Positions 25,718 through 33,727 of a stretch of DNA of 51,396 nucleotides are shown piece after piece. Below the pieces are notes generated by a model, which was given only the letters and a program-made list of their open reading frames with translations, was not told where the DNA came from and did no database searches. Each line of letters opens with the position of its first letter. The stretch's first letter is position 1. Source of the DNA: Myxococcales bacterium (GTDB taxonomy: Bacteria > Myxococcota_A > Polyangia > Polyangiales > Polyangiaceae); NCBI GenBank assembly GCA_013297655.1, contig JAAFHV010000004.1:48338-99733 (forward strand), written 5' to 3'. A program made the position numbers and the translations under genes.

Positions 25718-27406
25718 TTAGAAGCGGTACGAGGCGCCGACGTTGAACGCGTTGATCGTGTTCGTGATCGTGCCGAGGTTCACCGGGTAGTTCGTGCGGT
25801 ACTTCTGCGCGCCGCCGGCGCAGGTGTCGCCCGGCTGGTTGTTCGACGAGGGGTTGCACTGCGTGCCCGCGAGCGCGGGAAGGCCGGCCGCCTTCGGATC
25901 GGTGTTCACCTGGTCGGCGACGAAGACGTGGAGAAAACCGACCATGAGGTCGATCGCGCCCGAGTCCGGCTCTTTGCCGGTCCGAATGCGGAACGTGGCC
26001 CCGAGCGCGAGACCGAAGCGATTCGCGGCCGCAAAATCGATATTTTGAAACTGCGCTGGCTGCGCGTGCGACTCGAAAAACCCGCCGCCGCGGAGGGCGA
26101 TCTTGTCGCGGATCACGTTCACGTCGCCGCCGAGCCGCACCCCGAAGACGTCGCGGTATCCGCGGCGCTGGTTCGCGTTCTTGGGCAGCGTGCCGCCCGG
26201 AATGCCGGACACGGGCAGCGTGCCGTTGCCTTGCTCGTCGCCCGGGAACGAGACCTCGATCGAGTCGATCGCGCTGTTGTTCGCCCAGGTGAGGTTCGCC
26301 TCGACGTCGAACACGTCGTCGGCCATCGGGTCGCGGTGCCCCTTGCGGAGCTGACCGTCCGGGCGCGGCTGGTGGTACCGAACGCCGAGCTTGGCTTCCA
26401 TCGGGATCGGAAACGTGACCTTCGCGTTGTTGCCCGCGCCGCAGTCCTTGATCGGGAGCCCGGTGCCGCAGTCCTCGAAGATGGTGTCCCCGTAGATGAC
26501 GCGGCTCGAGTCGCCCTTGGCGTTCGCGGGGGTAAAGTAGTTCGCCGCCGTGCCCACGTCGCCGCTCGCGCGGATTGCGTCCGAAAAGCGGTACCAAGCC
26601 GCCACGTCGACCCGGTCGTTCGGCGAGTAGATCCCGCCGAAGGTGAAGCCGGGGATGAAGTAGTCCTTGATCTGGATGTTCGCGCGCACGTCGCCGGTGG
26701 GGTTGCCGCCGTCGGAGTTGAGCGCGACCGACGTGGTCGCGAGCTTGAGGTCCGCGATGCCCCACTGGAAGCTCGCGCCGAGGCGAAGACCAGGGATCAC
26801 CTCCGCGCCGAAACCGAGGCTCGGATAGACGAGAATGCCGTGCCTCCGCGCGAGCAGGAAGCGGTTCGGCGAGGCCTGCCCGTTCACGAAATCGGGCCAC
26901 GTGGAGTCGCCCGCCGCGCTCGGCCCCACGAGCGCGAAGCCGAGACCGATGCGCTCCGTGATGCGGTACGCGGCCGCGATTTGCGGGTTCGGGGAGGGCT
27001 CGATGTCGTTGCAAACACGAGGGAAATTGCCGTTCGCGTCGGCGAGTGGCTCCGTCGACGTGTCCCCCGCCGCTTTCACGCGCGTGAAACATGTATGATG
27101 CACGTTGATGTTCGACTGGATCGTGACGCGCGTGTCCTGACCAGCGAGGCCGGCGGGATTGAAGAACGTCGCGAGCGGGTCGGAAGCGCGCGCGACCCAG
27201 GCGCCGCCGCGTCCCATTTGCTCGGAGCCGTTGTCGGGGAACTCCGTCACGTTCGAGGCCGCGGCCTCCCCCGCGGTGAGCAGCGCGCACGCCGCGAAGA
27301 GCGCAGAGGCGCACGACGAGAGCCGCACCGAACGCGACGCCGAACCTGCACATCGTGCTCGCATCGCCACGTCGTTCTTATCCGCGCCGCTTCGCTCTCG
27401 CATCAT
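25718..27406 (-). CDS. OmpP1/FadL-family outer-membrane transport protein
   Basis: A 562-residue outer-membrane barrel related to the long-chain fatty-acid/hydrocarbon channel FadL. After a signal peptide (CASALFAACALLTAGEAAAS), the mature N-terminus has NGSEQMGRGGAWVARASDPL and TFFNPAGLAGQ, the NPAG motif of the family. Further marks are YRITERIGLGFALVGP and the C-terminal strand NAFNVGASYRF with terminal Phe. Loops contain Cys pairs (EDCGTGLPIKDCGAG; TQCNPSSNN...DTCAGG). The chosen start (MMRERSGADK) has GGCGGAG a few nt upstream; the shorter MRARCAG at 27364 gives a more standard signal peptide and cannot be excluded. It probably moves hydrophobic compounds; the substrate is unknown. Confidence 0.9.
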   Translation of the reverse strand: MMRERSGADKNDVAMRARCAGSASRSVRLSSCASALFAACALLTAGEAAASNVTEFPDNGSEQMGRGGAWVARASDPLATFFNPAGLAGQDTRVTIQSNINVHHTCFTRVKAAGDTSTEPLADANGNFPRVCNDIEPSPNPQIAAAYRITERIGLGFALVGPSAAGDSTWPDFVNGQASPNRFLLARRHGILVYPSLGFGAEVIPGLRLGASFQWGIADLKLATTSVALNSDGGNPTGDVRANIQIKDYFIPGFTFGGIYSPNDRVDVAAWYRFSDAIRASGDVGTAANYFTPANAKGDSSRVIYGDTIFEDCGTGLPIKDCGAGNNAKVTFPIPMEAKLGVRYHQPRPDGQLRKGHRDPMADDVFDVEANLTWANNSAIDSIEVSFPGDEQGNGTLPVSGIPGGTLPKNANQRRGYRDVFGVRLGGDVNVIRDKIALRGGGFFESHAQPAQFQNIDFAAANRFGLALGATFRIRTGKEPDSGAIDLMVGFLHVFVADQVNTDPKAAGLPALAGTQCNPSSNNQPGDTCAGGAQKYRTNYPVNLGTITNTINAFNVGASYRF

Positions 27407-27517
27407 GACTCCGCCCTTCGGCCAATCGACCGCCATTTGCCAGAGCGCCCACGGCACAGTGGATCCGCGGTGCCGACCGCGCGGCTCCTCGAGAGGCGCC
27501 GCGCGACCGACCCGTCG

Positions 27518-29389
27518 TCACTCACGGACCGGGGTCGCCTTGAGGGACGCTTTGCCCTCCTTCACGTAGACCGAGAACTTCACGCGCTTCACGCCGTGGC
27601 GCTGCATCAGCGCGTCGCGGTTCTTCTTCAGGGTCACCTGGAATTTCTCGAAGGTGAGCCCATCGGTAGACTCGCTGCACTGCTTCTTCGTGCGCACGTA
27701 GTCGTCGTAGACGGAGAGCCAATCGGAGGCCTCGCCGCCATCCGACGACGTGGCCGCGAGCACGTCCTCGCTCGGCTTCGCGATCATGGTGCGCTCGTCC
27801 TCGGGACCGTCGTCCTCGAAGGCGGGGATTTGCGCGGACACGCTGCCGAACGCGGGCGCGCCACCGGAGGACGAGAGGCTCGGTGAGGAGCCCGCCGGCT
27901 TCGGCGCGAGCGGAGGGGGCGCGGCAGGACCCGGCGCCGGCGCGAGGGGCTTCGGCGGCGCGAGGGGCTTCGGCGCGGAGATCGCCGGGCCCGAGGGCGG
28001 CGGGGCGAGAGGCGCCGGCGCGCCACCACCGGAGGGGGGAGCTCCTGCAGCGGGCGTGGGCGGAGCGGGTGCCTGGGGAGCGCTGCCCGGGGGTACGAAA
28101 GGCTTCGGAGGAGGTTGCCCGCCCATGACCGGGGCCTGCATTCCCGGCGCGAGCGTGGGGCCCGAGAGGGGGAACGAGAACGCGCTCATGTTCGGCTGCG
28201 CGGGGACCGGACCGAGAATCGATTCGAGATCCGCGGGCTTACGGTTGGCGCCGCCGCCCTTCTCCACCACCCGCTCGATGCCCGAGTTGATGTCTTGCGC
28301 GAACACGCGGTACTCGCCGCGGAAACGTGGAAGCTGCAAGTAATCGATCTCGCCCTTCTTGAGCCGCTCCGCCTGCGCGCGCACCTCTTTGAGAGGTCGC
28401 GAGTGCTCGAGGAACGAGAAGAGGAACCCGAGACCCGATCCGAGCACGACGGTGAGGACCACGAGCCACGTCTTGACGGCGGCCTTGTCTTTGTCGTCGG
28501 CGCCGGAGATGAAGCTGAGAGGACCCGGGATCGTGGTGCGGCTGCGGATGACGGCGAACGAGCCACCGAGCTCCCACGCGTCGCCGGGCATGCGCGCCGC
28601 GATGAGGCTGCTCTTGCCGTTGCCGAGGGGATGAACCTCGCTGAACACCTTGTCCGGAGCCTCGAACTTGAGGTCGTCGGGGGTGAGCTGCGTGAAGATG
28701 GTCTCGTCGAAGCCCTCTTGGTAGGCCTGGCCTACGTTCGCGCCGCCGACGAAGAACGCGAGGTTCGTTCGGGTGCGCGCGGAGATTTCTTTCGCGAGGC
28801 TCTGGTCGGCCCACTTGATGCCGATGATGGCGCCGAGCGGCGGCTGGCCGAGCTCGGCCTCGACCGGACGGGTGACCACGCGCGCGAGCTTTCCGCCGAG
28901 CACCCAGTTGTCGTCGCGAAGGAAACCGTGGAGGGCGTCGAACACGGCGGCATACCCACCGAGCTCGAAATCGGGGTGCGGCGCGGCTTCGCGCTCGTAG
29001 CCGAGGTTCGCGATCGGGCGCCCGTCGCGATCGACGATGAAGAGGACGTCGTGTTTGTACTCGGGGGGGAGCTTCTCGTTGAACGAGGTGAGGGCCTTCT
29101 TCGCGTCGTCCTTGGCGGAGGCGGGGAAGTCCTTCGGCTCTTTACCGTTCACCGCCTTGAGCGCCTTCGTGACGCCGGCGTCCACGCTGACCAAGATGAG
29201 GGTGTCGAGGCGGCGGCGCGAATCGATTTGCAGCGCCCAGTTCACGACTTGGCCGTCGCCGAGCAGCGCTTCGTCGGCGCCTTTCGCGTTGGCTCGGTTG
29301 TACTGACCGACGGCGAGCGACACGATGTAGATCGAGGCGCCTACGAGGAGGGAGAGGATGAGCACCCAGATGCGGGAGAGGATCATCAT
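27518..29389 (-). CDS. HAMP-domain membrane sensor with MXAN_5187-like C-terminal domain
   Basis: A 623-residue membrane sensor. A first membrane helix (ILSRIWVLILSLLVGASIYIV) is followed by a ~270-residue periplasmic domain containing VLFIVDRDGRPIANLGYE, as in double-Cache sensors. A second helix (TWLVVLTVVLGSGLGFLFSF) leads into a HAMP linker (RPLKEVRAQAERLKKGEIDY). A Pro/Ala-rich region of ~180 residues follows, then a conserved tail of ~70 residues from VYDDYVRTKKQCSESTDG to the end. This tail resembles the C-terminal domain of the MXAN_5187 family as I remember it. There is no kinase, methyl-accepting or cyclase domain. The ATG is 5 nt after the stop of the cupredoxin-like gene, so both are in one operon. 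Confidence 0.82.
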   Translation of the reverse strand: MMILSRIWVLILSLLVGASIYIVSLAVGQYNRANAKGADEALLGDGQVVNWALQIDSRRRLDTLILVSVDAGVTKALKAVNGKEPKDFPASAKDDAKKALTSFNEKLPPEYKHDVLFIVDRDGRPIANLGYEREAAPHPDFELGGYAAVFDALHGFLRDDNWVLGGKLARVVTRPVEAELGQPPLGAIIGIKWADQSLAKEISARTRTNLAFFVGGANVGQAYQEGFDETIFTQLTPDDLKFEAPDKVFSEVHPLGNGKSSLIAARMPGDAWELGGSFAVIRSRTTIPGPLSFISGADDKDKAAVKTWLVVLTVVLGSGLGFLFSFLEHSRPLKEVRAQAERLKKGEIDYLQLPRFRGEYRVFAQDINSGIERVVEKGGGANRKPADLESILGPVPAQPNMSAFSFPLSGPTLAPGMQAPVMGGQPPPKPFVPPGSAPQAPAPPTPAAGAPPSGGGAPAPLAPPPSGPAISAPKPLAPPKPLAPAPGPAAPPPLAPKPAGSSPSLSSSGGAPAFGSVSAQIPAFEDDGPEDERTMIAKPSEDVLAATSSDGGEASDWLSVYDDYVRTKKQCSESTDGLTFEKFQVTLKKNRDALMQRHGVKRVKFSVYVKEGKASLKATPVRE

Positions 29390-29394
29390 GACGG

Positions 29395-30114
29395 TCAGTC
29401 CCCGCCTTCGCCGAGGTTGAGGGGCTCTTTGAGCTCGAACACTCCGCGATCCTTCGCGACCACGCTGGTCGCCTTGCCGACGCGTTTGCCGCCGAAGAAA
29501 GCCTTGAGGACATAGTCGCCAGCGGGCAGGCCGAACACGAACGCGCCGTCGCGGCTGGGGTAGGCGACTTGCAGAACTTGCGGGTCGACGACCACCCAGG
29601 AGCGCACGCTGGGGAAGAGCTCGTCGCGGAGCTCGTAGCGCCCGTTTCCATCCGGCGCGGTCCACTCGCGGGTGCCGTTCGGCTGGATCACCTCAGCGGA
29701 AAAGCCTTTATTTCCGACGATGTAGGCCTTGTGTGGGAAAGGATCGAGGTTCTTGAAGACGAGCTTCGTCTTGGGCGACACGGCGAGCGTGGTGGGCACG
29801 ATTCGGCCGCCGGTGATCTTCATGAGCACGGGCTCCTGAGGACCCGCGGTCTGCGCCGAGGTGGCGGCGATGCACACGTCGCGAGGCAGGTTCCCGGAGA
29901 GGACGCGGAACTGCGCTTCGACCGCGGGAGAGGGCTCGCGCCACGTCCAGCGGTTCGACTTTGGCTTCGCGGCTTCGGCGTACACCTCGGGCAAGAGCTT
30001 GTCTTGCCCGGTGACGCGGCCTCGAACGTTGGGGTTCACAGCGTGCGCAATCCCGGAGAGCCCGAGGGCTGCAGCGACACTGGCAACGAGGAGCGAGAGA
30101 TTCCTTTTTCGCAT
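29395..30114 (-). CDS. Periplasmic cupredoxin-like / carboxypeptidase-regulatory-type protein
   Basis: A 239-residue exported protein. A signal peptide (LSLLVASVAAALGLSGIAHA) is followed by a beta-sandwich region. The segment KLVFKNLDPFPHKAYIVGNKGF with the later PAGDYVLKAFFGGKRVGK matches the pattern of cupredoxin-like and carboxypeptidase-regulatory domains. His and Cys are too few for me to name a copper site. The ATG at 30114 starts MRKRNLSLLV. It is the first gene of an operon with the HAMP sensor and may be its ligand-binding or envelope partner (inference). It diverges from the metallophosphoesterase across 222 nt. Confidence 0.78.
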   Translation of the reverse strand: MRKRNLSLLVASVAAALGLSGIAHAVNPNVRGRVTGQDKLLPEVYAEAAKPKSNRWTWREPSPAVEAQFRVLSGNLPRDVCIAATSAQTAGPQEPVLMKITGGRIVPTTLAVSPKTKLVFKNLDPFPHKAYIVGNKGFSAEVIQPNGTREWTAPDGNGRYELRDELFPSVRSWVVVDPQVLQVAYPSRDGAFVFGLPAGDYVLKAFFGGKRVGKATSVVAKDRGVFELKEPLNLGEGGD

Positions 30115-30336
30115 GGATCGGGGGGACGAGAGCGCGCGTAGACCGGGCACCCGCCCGCGCCCAGGGTAACCCGAAACGCGCGACCAAGTGTTCGACAATT
30201 GGCTGCTCGTTCGCCACGAACGAGCGACCCGGCGTTCCTCCCCGCGCCGATCGGCGGCGCCGGCTTTTCGGCACGTTCCTCGAGAAAAATGCGCCAGAAA
30301 CCGGCACCGTGGCGTGAGCCAAGGTAAACTTTTCGA

Positions 30337-32319
30337 GTGCCACTCGACGAACCTCGGAAGTCCCCGACGAGGGAGGCCGCCTCCGACGACGCCGCCCCGT
30401 CCCCCTCGACCGGCGCCGAGGAGCGGGCCGAGGTGCGCGCGGTGACGGAGAGCGAAGCGCCGAGCACATCGCACCACATGAGGCTCGAGCCGCGCGGAGA
30501 GGGCATCGCTCCGCTCGTGTTCAAGCAGGGCGCGCACCCCCCGTTCGGGATCCGTTGGTACGGAGTCACGTCGCTGTTCGGTCACCTGCGCGGGTTCGTG
30601 TCGCGCTTCATCGCCGCCGAGAGCGTGGACTCGCGCGACTGGATGCGCCCGGACTCGCCCGCCGCCCTCCTCGACGCCGTCGCGAAGCGGATCGACGGGA
30701 CCGCGGGGGACACCACGAAGGCGACCCTCGTCGAGCGCCTCGGGCGGCCGCTGTGGATCGATTTTGCAGCCGACACGGGCGACGATCGGGACGTGAGCCT
30801 CGCCGTCGGCGTGATGTTCGCGCGCGACTATCTGCTGCCCAAACCGCGCCAAGGACGCACCGCCACCGCGACGCTGCAGCCGCGCGACGGCGACGAGCGT
30901 GTGCTACCGCGCGGCGAGATCTTGATGATGGGCGGCGACGTGGCTTACCCCGTCGCGACCGCGGAGGAGATCCACGAGCGGCTCGTGCTCCCGTGGAACG
31001 AAGCGCTACGAGCGGCGCCGGATCGCAGCGCGCCGCGCGCCCTCTTGGGCGTTCCCGGGAACCACGATTGGTACGACGGCCTCGACGGCTTCGGGCGCCT
31101 CTTCCGCAAGCGCGTCGGGGAGCGTTTCATCGCCGACGATCGCGAGAAGTCGACCCGCCTCGAGCGCAAGCTGCGCCGCGTGAAGGGCCGCAAGGTCGGC
31201 CTCGTCGCGCGTCAGCTCCACCTCGACGAGGTCTCGAGCTTGCTCGGCGTCCTCCTCGCGATCGTCGAGGCGCTCCGTCGCGTGTTCACCGGGCGAACGG
31301 CGAAGAAACGACGCCACCTCACGCTCCGCGGGTACGAGCCGCTCCAAGAGGCGAGCTACTTCGCGCTGCCTCTCGCGCGGGGTCTCGATCTGTTCGGGGT
31401 CGATCGCCAGCTCAGCCAGCTCGATTTTCGTCAACGCTCGTTCTTCAAGCGGCGACGCCGCGAGCAGCCCAAGAACGCCGTCTTCGTGCTCTCGGCCGAC
31501 CCGGCCCTCGCGTACGGCGAGCGCAACGACCCTGGCGCAGAGGCCCTCGCCGCGATCCGCCTCTCCCTCGAGAAGAACAAAATCTTCTTCTTGTCCGGGG
31601 ACTTCCACCACTACGAACGCCGCGAGATCGGCGCGTCGTGCCACGTCATCGCAGGCGGCGGCGGCGCGTTCCTGCATGGTACACGTATCGACGCGGCGCC
31701 TTCGGGCCCCCCCGCTTCGGCCTATCCGGACGCGAAGACGAGCCGCGAGCTCGCGCTCGGCGCTCCCGTGAAGCTCATGCTCGGCCGCGCGGGGCTGTTG
31801 GTCCACGCCGCGATGGCGCTCGTCGCCAACCTGGGCCTCTTCGTGGAGAGCACCTACGCGGGCGCCCCGTTCTCGCTTCGCCTCGCGCAGGCAGGAATGG
31901 CGGTCGGCGCCAGCGTCGCGCTCTATTTCATCGCCCACGCCGGGCTCCGCAGGCGCCCGATCGCCGCGCTGTCGATCCCGTTCGGCGCCGCGCTGGGGCT
32001 CATGCCCTTCATCGCCCACGCGGTGCTTCCGCACGTGCTCGAGGGTGGATATGCAGGAAAAACCGCGGTCGTCTTGGCGTCGGCGATCGCGGGCTCGTTC
32101 GTCTTCGGGCTCTACCTCACCGTGCTCGCGCTCCTCGGCCTCGAGCACCAGCAGGCCTTCACCGTGCTCGGTCACCCCGGCTTCAAGCACTTCGTTCGAC
32201 TGTGCATCCACCCCGAGGGCCGGATCGAGGCGTTCGTTATCGGCAAGGACGACATGCTCGCCGAAGGTCCGCCGAAGCTGGTCGATCACTTCGAGTGGAG
32301 CCCGAACGACGAGCGCTGA
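30337..32319 (+). CDS. Metallophosphoesterase with C-terminal membrane segments
   Basis: A 660-residue protein with a calcineurin-type metallophosphoesterase domain that hydrolyses phosphoester bonds using two metal ions. Motifs are MGGDVAYP (D201), PGNHDWYDG (GNHD at 241-244) and FFLSGDFHHYERR, with HVIAGGGGAF after it. The domain is interrupted by an insertion of ~120 residues rich in Arg/Lys (ERKLRRVKGRKVGLVARQLH, KKRRHLTLRG). The C-terminal ~150 residues hold about four hydrophobic segments (LVHAAMALVANLGLF, MAVGASVALYFIAHAG, ALSIPFGAALGLMPF, AIAGSFVFGLYLTVLALLGL) and a short tail, so it is membrane-bound. The start is the GTG at 30337; an ATG at 30478 is possible. The substrate is unknown. 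Confidence 0.85.
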   Translation: MPLDEPRKSPTREAASDDAAPSPSTGAEERAEVRAVTESEAPSTSHHMRLEPRGEGIAPLVFKQGAHPPFGIRWYGVTSLFGHLRGFVSRFIAAESVDSRDWMRPDSPAALLDAVAKRIDGTAGDTTKATLVERLGRPLWIDFAADTGDDRDVSLAVGVMFARDYLLPKPRQGRTATATLQPRDGDERVLPRGEILMMGGDVAYPVATAEEIHERLVLPWNEALRAAPDRSAPRALLGVPGNHDWYDGLDGFGRLFRKRVGERFIADDREKSTRLERKLRRVKGRKVGLVARQLHLDEVSSLLGVLLAIVEALRRVFTGRTAKKRRHLTLRGYEPLQEASYFALPLARGLDLFGVDRQLSQLDFRQRSFFKRRRREQPKNAVFVLSADPALAYGERNDPGAEALAAIRLSLEKNKIFFLSGDFHHYERREIGASCHVIAGGGGAFLHGTRIDAAPSGPPASAYPDAKTSRELALGAPVKLMLGRAGLLVHAAMALVANLGLFVESTYAGAPFSLRLAQAGMAVGASVALYFIAHAGLRRRPIAALSIPFGAALGLMPFIAHAVLPHVLEGGYAGKTAVVLASAIAGSFVFGLYLTVLALLGLEHQQAFTVLGHPGFKHFVRLCIHPEGRIEAFVIGKDDMLAEGPPKLVDHFEWSPNDER

Positions 32320-32386
32320 AGCTCGCGTGCTCCGCGACCGCGTGGAGTAGTCCGTGGGCGCGTGTGCCCACCGCCGCATCGCCTCG

Positions 32387-33727
32387 CTACGGCTCGACCC
32401 GCGCGAAGACCATGACGAACCGAGTGCCGCCGCCGGAGCGCGCCTCGATGCGCACGCCCGCGTCGTGCGTGTCGAGGATGTTCTTCACGATCGACAAGCC
32501 GAGCCCGGTGCCCTTGCCGTCGCCTTTGGTCGTGAAAAATGGCGTAAACACGAGGCCGAGGTGCTCGGGGGCGATCCCCTCCCCGTTGTCCTCGACGACG
32601 ACCTCGACCCCTTCGCCGGACCCGAGGATGCGCGTGCGGACCCACAGCGTTCCGTCCGCAGGTGGCATCGCGTGGCACGCGTTCGTGACGAGGTTCACGA
32701 AGACCTGCGCGAGCTGCTCCGACATGCCGCGCACGTGGACCGACTCGGCCGCAAAATCGCGGATCGCCTTCGCTCGTGACTCGTCGAGCACGTGCTCGCA
32801 GAACGCGAGCGCCTTGTCGACCACGTCGTGGAGCGACACCGCGATCGCCGTTTCGCGCGACGGCTTGGCGTACGTCACGAGGTCGCGCGTGAACTTGAGC
32901 ATGCGCCCCGCGCTCTCGCCGATGCGCCGGAGACGCTCCACGTCTTGCGGCTCGCCCCCTACCGTGAGCTGCCGCTTCAAGAGCAGATCGGTGTACGCGA
33001 CGATCGACGTGAGAGGGTTGTTGAGCTCGTGCACGATGCCGGCCGCGAGCTGCCCGAGCGACGCGAGCTTTTCGGTCTGCACCATGTGAGACGAGAGGGT
33101 ACGGAGCTCCCTCGCGGCGTCGCGCGCGCGTTCGGTCGAGCGCGCCACGCCGAGGCCGCGGTCGAGGGCGAGGGCCGCGCGACGCATGAGATCGTGCTCC
33201 GGCGAGCCCTCCCGCGCGGCCTCCGCGTCGAGCACGCCGAGGTGCAAGGTGGCGTCGCGCCTGCCGACCGGGAGCACGATCTCCGCGTCGAAGCCGACGA
33301 ACAGACGCGTGGGGCTCGAGCCGAGGGTGCGTTGGCTCTCCCCCGGCGGCACGTAACGAACGATCTGCAGCGTCTCCCCCGGCGGAGCGAGGCACGCGCC
33401 CACGCCCCGGTCGGGCAAGATCTCCGCGAGGGCGCGCACGATCGACTCTGCGACCGCGCGCTCTCCGGCGCCGACGGGCATGTTGCACGCGGCGACGAAC
33501 AAGCTGTCGAGCCAACGCACCGGCACCTCGGCCGTTCGAAGGTGCAACCCGGAGGCCTTCTCGTCCGGCATCACCCGGAGCGAAGGCACGTTCGGCGGGG
33601 GTGGTGTCGTCACCACCCGAAGCTCGGACGACTCGGGCGCGATCGACGCCGAGCCCGACGCCGGCGCGATCGAGGGCGCGGCCGACGGCGACGACGACGG
33701 ATCGGTGCGCGTGGAGTTGTGGCTCAC
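32387..33727 (-). CDS. Sensor histidine kinase, soluble, GAF-like input
   Basis: A 446-residue histidine kinase. Residues ~1-60 are a disordered Ser/Pro/Ala tail. A sensory domain of GAF-like size (~65-205) follows, then the dimerisation helix with H233 in GIVHELNNPLTSIV. The ATPase domain is complete: N box NLVTNACHAM, G1 DNGEGIAPEH, F box FTPFFTTKGDG and G2 GTGLGLSIVK. No membrane segment is seen. Its ATG at 33727 overlaps the stop of the upstream receiver-PAS protein by 4 nt, so both are made in a coupled manner. It is the natural candidate for phosphorylating that partner, which has a dimerisation helix without ATPase domain. No separate DNA-binding regulator lies nearby. Confidence 0.93.
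   Translation of the reverse strand: MSHNSTRTDPSSSPSAAPSIAPASGSASIAPESSELRVVTTPPPPNVPSLRVMPDEKASGLHLRTAEVPVRWLDSLFVAACNMPVGAGERAVAESIVRALAEILPDRGVGACLAPPGETLQIVRYVPPGESQRTLGSSPTRLFVGFDAEIVLPVGRRDATLHLGVLDAEAAREGSPEHDLMRRAALALDRGLGVARSTERARDAARELRTLSSHMVQTEKLASLGQLAAGIVHELNNPLTSIVAYTDLLLKRQLTVGGEPQDVERLRRIGESAGRMLKFTRDLVTYAKPSRETAIAVSLHDVVDKALAFCEHVLDESRAKAIRDFAAESVHVRGMSEQLAQVFVNLVTNACHAMPPADGTLWVRTRILGSGEGVEVVVEDNGEGIAPEHLGLVFTPFFTTKGDGKGTGLGLSIVKNILDTHDAGVRIEARSGGGTRFVMVFARVEP

Noticed and set aside
27883-29515. Open plus-strand frames opposite the HAMP sensor
   Set aside because: The sensor has clear domains; these frames arise from its Pro/Ala-rich codons.
30555-33089. Plus-strand frame of 844 codons
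   Set aside because: Shadow of the metallophosphoesterase and of the antisense histidine-kinase gene; Arg-rich without domains.
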